From Nitrospinaceae bacterium (lineage in GTDB: Bacteria > Nitrospinota > Nitrospinia > Nitrospinales > VA-1), in the NCBI GenBank assembly GCA_029261695.1, contig JAJDAV010000218.1, forward strand, positions 1 through 35,175: 35,175 nucleotides of DNA, read 5' to 3'. Made by a program: the position numbers and the translations under genes. Positions within the stretch are counted from its first letter, which is position 1, and each line of letters starts with the position of its first letter. Under the pieces are notes generated by a model. That model was given only the letters and a program-made list of their open reading frames with translations, was not told the DNA's origin and did no database searches. Shown here one piece after another: positions 31,492 to 35,175 of the stretch.

Positions 31492-32347
31492 TTGAGGTTT
31501 CCTTCCTCGCCTTTACCACCCGGTCATACCCCGAATAGTCTTGAATCACTTCCACATCTAGAAAACAAGAGAACTCCTTTAATAAGGCGACAACATCTCT
31601 TGCCTGATCATGTCCAATTTCAAAAATCAACCACCCGTTATTTTCAAGCTGTTCAACGGATATGGGAATAATAGTTTGATAAAAATCTAAACCTTTTTTA
31701 CCCCCATCCAAGGCTTTCATAGGTTCATAATTCTTAACCTCAGGCATAACTTCTTCGATATCTGACGATGGAATATAAGGTGGGTTCGATAGAATCATGG
31801 AATAGGGGCCCGACCAATCTACATTTCGTAAATCTGCGCGAATAAAATTTATCCTATCTGCAACACCATGCTGCAAAGCATTTGCGTTAGCAATACTCAA
31901 TGCTTTGGGATCAATTTCTATTGCCGACATTTTACACTCAGGAATCTCTTTAGCCATTACCACAGGAAGAATCCCCGACCCTGTTCCTAAATCAAGGATT
32001 TTAGCAGCAGGGGATGATATGCATTTCAAAGCAGTTTCAATTAAAATTTCCGTTTCGGGTCTGGGAGTAAGAACATTTTCATCAACTAAAAAATCGAGAG
32101 ACCAAAACTCTTGATGCCCAACGATCAATGAAACAGGCTCTCGCTTTCTTCGGCGCTCTACATTTTTCTCTGCTAGTTTTTTTTCGGATTCGTTAAGAAC
32201 TCTTTCAGGCCGAACTTTAAGGTCTGTCCTTGAAAGGTTTAAGGTATGTGCGAGTAGAATTTCTGAGTCTAGCCGAGGAGAGAGAACTCCCGCCTGAGCC
32301 AATTGGTTTTGAGACCAATTTAGGAATGAATTTATATTGGCATCCAT
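31484..32347 (-). CDS. prmC: Release factor glutamine methyltransferase PrmC
   Basis: The 287-residue SAM-dependent enzyme methylates the glutamine of the GGQ motif in release factors. It has an N-terminal helical domain, the SAM-binding loop DLGTGSG at 119-125, acidic motif EID, and the catalytic NPPY at 188-191. TPRPETE just before the Rossmann core is also characteristic. It starts six bases after the end of prfA, whose product is its substrate, and overlaps murA at the other end. The arrangement prfA-prmC is widely conserved. All key residues are present. Confidence 0.96.
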   Translation of the reverse strand: MDANINSFLNWSQNQLAQAGVLSPRLDSEILLAHTLNLSRTDLKVRPERVLNESEKKLAEKNVERRRKREPVSLIVGHQEFWSLDFLVDENVLTPRPETEILIETALKCISSPAAKILDLGTGSGILPVVMAKEIPECKMSAIEIDPKALSIANANALQHGVADRINFIRADLRNVDWSGPYSMILSNPPYIPSSDIEEVMPEVKNYEPMKALDGGKKGLDFYQTIIPISVEQLENNGWLIFEIGHDQARDVVALLKEFSCFLDVEVIQDYSGYDRVVKARKETSNG

Positions 32348-32353
32348 CCTTTT

Positions 32354-33421
32354 TTAGCTGTTGCCTTTAAGCGCTTCCGATTGGAAATGCAGACTTAATG
32401 CATCAATGATCTCATCCAACGCACCTTCCATAATGGCTGACAATTTATGCAGGGTTAGTCCAATTCGATGATCGGTCACTCTTTCTTGCGGAAAATTATA
32501 GGTGCGAATACGTTCACTTCGATCACCCGAGCCTACCTGCTGTTTTCTTTCGGTTGCCTGTTCATCATGCATCTTTTTTTGTTCTTCATCATAAAGCCGA
32601 GCGCGCAATACTTTCATCGCTTTTTCACGGTTCTTATGCTGCGACTTTTCATCCTGACATGTGACGATCATTCCGGTAGGAACAAAAGTTAGTCGTACTG
32701 CCGAGTCCGTTGTGTTAACACTTTGCCCACCGGGACCTGAAGCACGGTACACATCTATTTTTATATCGGATGGATTGATCTTTATATCTACATCTTCCAC
32801 TTCAGGAAGGATTGCCACGGTAACGGCAGAGGTATGAATACGCCCCTGGCTTTCTGTGTCGGGTACTCGCTGTACGCGATGTGTTCCACCTTCATATTTC
32901 AATTTGCTATAAACACCCCGTCCAGAAATATTAAAAACCACCTCTTTGAAACCACCCTTACCTGTCAGGTTAGAACTTAAAATTTCTACCTGCCATTTTT
33001 TTTCTTCTGCATACCGGGAATACATTCGAAACAAATCATTTGAAAACAGAGCCGCCTCATCCCCTCCCGTTCCCGCACGAATTTCAACAATAACATTGCG
33101 TTCATCACGTGGATCTTTGGGCAACAGAAGAACTTTTAAATCTTCTTCAGCTTTTTGTTTTTGGGTTTCGACCTGAGCCAAGTCTTCTTCGGCCATCTCT
33201 AGCATTTCTGGATCTTTTTCTTCTTCCAGAATTTTTTTGCTTTCCTCTAATTGCTTGATGTACTTTTGCAGATCCTGAAATCTGTTTACAATTGGAGATA
33301 AATCCGATTGTTCCTTGGCGTATTTCTGGAACTCAGATTGCTGAGCAATGATCTTTGGATCACTGAGCAACTCGTTGAGATCGTGATAACGCTTTTCGAC
33401 CGTTTTCAACTTATTGAACAT
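32354..33421 (-). CDS. prfA: Peptide chain release factor 1
   Basis: The 355-residue factor recognises UAA and UAG stop codons. The peptide-anticodon tripeptide of RF1 lies in [19 protein letters not shown] as P187-D188-T189; the middle residue is variable in the family, and PDT is less common than PAT or PVT. The catalytic GGQ motif is at 231-233 in [15 protein letters not shown]. The N-terminal helical domain and C-terminal region are complete. The gene is 63 bases downstream of rpmE, with a small hairpin in the gap, and directly precedes prmC. Confidence 0.97.
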   Translation of the reverse strand: MFNKLKTVEKRYHDLNELLSDPKIIAQQSEFQKYAKEQSDLSPIVNRFQDLQKYIKQLEESKKILEEEKDPEMLEMAEEDLAQVETQKQKAEEDLKVLLLPKDPRDERNVIVEIRAGTGGDEAALFSNDLFRMYSRYAEEKKWQVEILSSNLTGKGGFKEVVFNISGRGVYSKLKYEGGTHRVQRVPDTESQGRIHTSAVTVAILPEVEDVDIKINPSDIKIDVYRASGPGGQSVNTTDSAVRLTFVPTGMIVTCQDEKSQHKNREKAMKVLRARLYDEEQKKMHDEQATERKQQVGSGDRSERIRTYNFPQERVTDHRIGLTLHKLSAIMEGALDEIIDALSLHFQSEALKGNS

Positions 33422-33439
33422 TGGAAATGCCTTTAGAAA

Positions 33440-33456
33440 TTCCGCTTCACGCGGAA
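33440..33456 (-). terminator. Weak hairpin between rpmE and prfA
   Basis: On the minus strand TTCCGC and GCGGAA form a six-base-pair stem around GTGAA, followed by TTTCT. It could give partial termination between the ribosomal protein gene and prfA, or mark an RNA-processing site. Confidence 0.35.
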
Positions 33457-33484
33457 AAAGCTAAGGAAAGAAAAGAAGGAGAAG

Positions 33485-33712
33485 CTACTGAGGGCTTGCG
33501 GATTCCTGAGGTTTTGCTTTGGCATATTTGCGCTTGAATTTTTCGATACGGCCTGCCGTATCCAAAAGTTTCTGCTTTCCTGTGAAGAAAGGATGGCACT
33601 GCGAGCAAATTTCAACATGCAAATCTTTCATGGTAGTTCGTGTTTCAACTTCAGCCCCACAAGCACAGCGGACTTTTGTTTCGAAATATTCTGGATGAAT
33701 ATCTTGTTTCAT
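33485..33712 (-). CDS. rpmE: 50S ribosomal protein L31 (zinc-binding type)
   Basis: The 75-residue protein begins [19 protein letters not shown] and contains [22 protein letters not shown]16, C18, C36 and C39 form the zinc site of the C+ type of L31, the form that many bacteria replace with a zinc-free paralogue when zinc is scarce. The C-terminal tail is lysine-rich and slightly extended. It starts ten bases after rho ends, in the classic rho-rpmE order. It is a component of the bridge between the two ribosomal subunits. Confidence 0.97.
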   Translation of the reverse strand: MKQDIHPEYFETKVRCACGAEVETRTTMKDLHVEICSQCHPFFTGKQKLLDTAGRIEKFKRKYAKAKPQESASPQ

Positions 33713-33722
33713 TGTGTCACCC

Positions 33723-34982
33723 TCAAGAGTTCATAGTCGCCAAAAATTCGGCGTTTGTTTTAGATTCTTTAATCTTCTGCAGGAGAAGGTCCATCGTATC
33801 ATGGATGCCCATGGGGAGCAAAACTTTTCTTAATAACCAAACACGCTGAAGGTCTTGCTCTGGCAGGAGAAGCTCTTCTTTCCTGGTACCCGAGCGGTTG
33901 ATATCGATAGAAGGGAAGGTTCTCTTATCGGCCAGTTTGCGGTCGAGAACAATTTCCATATTACCCGTACCTTTAAATTCTTCGAAAATAACATCATCCA
34001 TGCGACTACCTGTATCCACCAAAGCAGTGGCAATGATTGTCAGGCTACCGCCTTCTTCTAGATTTCTAGCCGCACCAAAAAATCGCTTCGGACGCTGCAA
34101 GGCATTGGAGTCAACACCACCTGATAAAACCTTTCCACTAGGTGGAACAATTGCGTTGTAGGCACGAGCCAGACGGGTGATACTATCCAATAGGATTACA
34201 ACATCGCGTTTGTGCTCAACCAGTCTCTTCGCCTTTTCAATGACCATTTCTGCAACCTGGACATGTCGCTGTGCCGGTTCGTCAAAAGTCGAACTGATGA
34301 CTTCACCTCGAACAGAGCGTTCCATATCCGTCACCTCTTCCGGCCTTTCATCGATAAGAAGCACGATCAAAGCAATTTCCGGGTAATTGGTGCTGATGCT
34401 ATTTGCGACCGACTGCAACAACATGGTTTTACCTGTTCGCGGCGGAGCCACGATCAATCCGCGTTGCCCCTTACCAATCGGGGTCATCAGGTCCATGACA
34501 CGGGCACTATAATCTTTTCCACCTGGAGTCTCTAAACGAATTCGTTCTTCAGGATAGAGGGGAGTAAGATTATCGAATAATATTTTGTCTTTAGTTTTTT
34601 CCGGATTTTCAAAATTGATAGCCTCAACCTTCAGCAAGGCAAAATAGCGCTCACTGTCTTTAGGAGGACGAATTTGACCGGAAATTGTATCGCCTGTACG
34701 CATATCGAATTTTCGAATTTGCGAAGGGGACACATATATATCATCTGGCCCCGGAAGATAATTATAGGTCGGAGCCCTGAGGAAACCGAATCCATCCGGG
34801 AGGATCTCTAATACGCCCTGCCCAAACATCAAGCCGTCTTTTTCCGTCTTGGCTTCGAGTATTCTAAAAATCAGGTCTTGTTTTCTCAAGCCGCTATGGC
34901 CCTGAATTTTTAAATCTTTGGCAATATTTGTGAGCTCAGATATAGTTTTAGACTTGAGTTCTTCGATGTTCATTTGAGTCAT
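33723..34982 (-). CDS. rho: Transcription termination factor Rho
   Basis: The 419-residue hexameric RNA helicase has a Rho N-terminal helical domain (1-50) and an RNA-binding cold-shock-like domain (51-125, with [16 protein letters not shown]). The ATPase core has P-loop APPRTGKT at 179-186 and [23 protein letters not shown] and [11 protein letters not shown]. It lacks the long N-terminal insertions seen in actinobacterial or Bacteroidetes Rho. The ATG at 34982 has a second in-frame ATG three codons later; no strong ribosome site separates them. A leader of about 155 bases separates it from the predicted promoter, which may allow the autoregulation known for rho. Confidence 0.97.
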   Translation of the reverse strand: MTQMNIEELKSKTISELTNIAKDLKIQGHSGLRKQDLIFRILEAKTEKDGLMFGQGVLEILPDGFGFLRAPTYNYLPGPDDIYVSPSQIRKFDMRTGDTISGQIRPPKDSERYFALLKVEAINFENPEKTKDKILFDNLTPLYPEERIRLETPGGKDYSARVMDLMTPIGKGQRGLIVAPPRTGKTMLLQSVANSISTNYPEIALIVLLIDERPEEVTDMERSVRGEVISSTFDEPAQRHVQVAEMVIEKAKRLVEHKRDVVILLDSITRLARAYNAIVPPSGKVLSGGVDSNALQRPKRFFGAARNLEEGGSLTIIATALVDTGSRMDDVIFEEFKGTGNMEIVLDRKLADKRTFPSIDINRSGTRKEELLLPEQDLQRVWLLRKVLLPMGIHDTMDLLLQKIKESKTNAEFLATMNS

Positions 34983-35144
34983 GGTTTGTGGCTTCTTTGA
35001 GGTGAGAGTAGAAATGATTCTTTGGTATATGGTGGCTTTATTGAGATAGTTCTAAATTAGTTAACGGCGAAAGCGCGGAATAAATAAGCTAATATTTAAT
35101 TGGAATTTTTAGGGATTATGTCTGGGAGCTTTCGGAGCTTACTC

Positions 35145-35173
35145 ACTTTATTAAGTTATTCCCCTTTTGTCAA
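35145..35173 (-). promoter_or_regulatory. Sigma-70-type promoter upstream of rho
   Basis: On the minus strand a perfect TTGACA (35173-35168) is followed after 17 bases by TAAAGT (35150-35145), which matches the -10 consensus at four of six places. Transcription would start near 35138 and read through rho-rpmE-prfA-prmC-murA. Confidence 0.55.
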
Positions 35174-35175
35174 CC

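Noticed and set aside
32850-32870. Unusual stop-recognition motif PDT in release factor 1
   Set aside because: The middle residue of the PxT motif varies in the family; P and T are retained and GGQ is intact, so altered stop-codon use is not supported.

Overview
The window is compact, AT-rich bacterial chromosome. The organism looks Gram-negative: it has an ADP-heptose-type LPS heptosyltransferase, exported proteins with signal peptides, and c-di-GMP enzymes. The right end carries the conserved order rho-rpmE-prfA-prmC-murA, all on the minus strand. Nothing here fixes the phylum. The mix of HEAT-tailed QueG, hemE-hemH, a cobalamin radical SAM RiPP maturase, pentapeptide proteins and a CDP-inositol gene set would suit a Nitrospinota- or deltaproteobacteria-like lineage, but that is only an impression. 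No rRNA, tRNA, CRISPR array, insertion sequence or phage gene was seen.

Layout. 1-3105: signalling. A truncated NIT-domain sensor and a REC-GGDEF diguanylate cyclase lie on the minus strand, with an HD-GYP phosphodiesterase on the plus strand. Between the last two is a 427-base gap holding a long nested hairpin element and a leader that ends in a terminator. 3106-3977: a gap with terminators, a cold-shock protein and a 52-residue unknown protein closed by a strong terminator. 4029-9395: an inositol-phosphate block with myo-inositol-1-phosphate synthase, a CTP:inositol-phosphate cytidylyltransferase-like protein, two CDP-alcohol phosphotransferases (one fused to a decayed nucleotidyltransferase domain) and a flippase-like membrane protein. 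9569-12011: a radical SAM enzyme of the RiPP-maturation type 1 family with an FMN split-barrel protein. 12117-15070: two divergent gene pairs, each ending in a pentapeptide-repeat protein; one pair includes a COG0523/CobW GTPase.

15085-20561: small regulators and RNA-related genes (CPXCG zinc protein, TrmL, a TPR protein, a STAS-like DUF4325 protein, a large exported coiled-coil protein, a cyclic-nucleotide-binding protein, HflX, a small exported protein). 20605-26028: uvrD, hemH, hemE and queG. 26198-28652: HDAC-family deacetylase, Gx transporter, DUF5989 protein and a GT2 glycosyltransferase, all co-directional. 28659-34982: a double zinc-ribbon protein, heptosyltransferase, murA, prmC, prfA, rpmE and rho, with a TTGACA promoter upstream of rho at the window edge.

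How the genes work together. PrmC methylates the GGQ motif of the release factor encoded just before it. HemE and HemH are two steps of haem synthesis. The inositol block reads as inositol-1-phosphate synthesis, activation to CDP-inositol, and transfer by membrane CDP-alcohol phosphotransferases to make either a soluble phosphodiester or an inositol lipid. The most unusual parts are the RiPP-type radical SAM enzyme without a recognisable precursor, the CDP-inositol block with its decayed fusion, the structured DNA between the two c-di-GMP genes, and the paired pentapeptide proteins with a shared tail motif.
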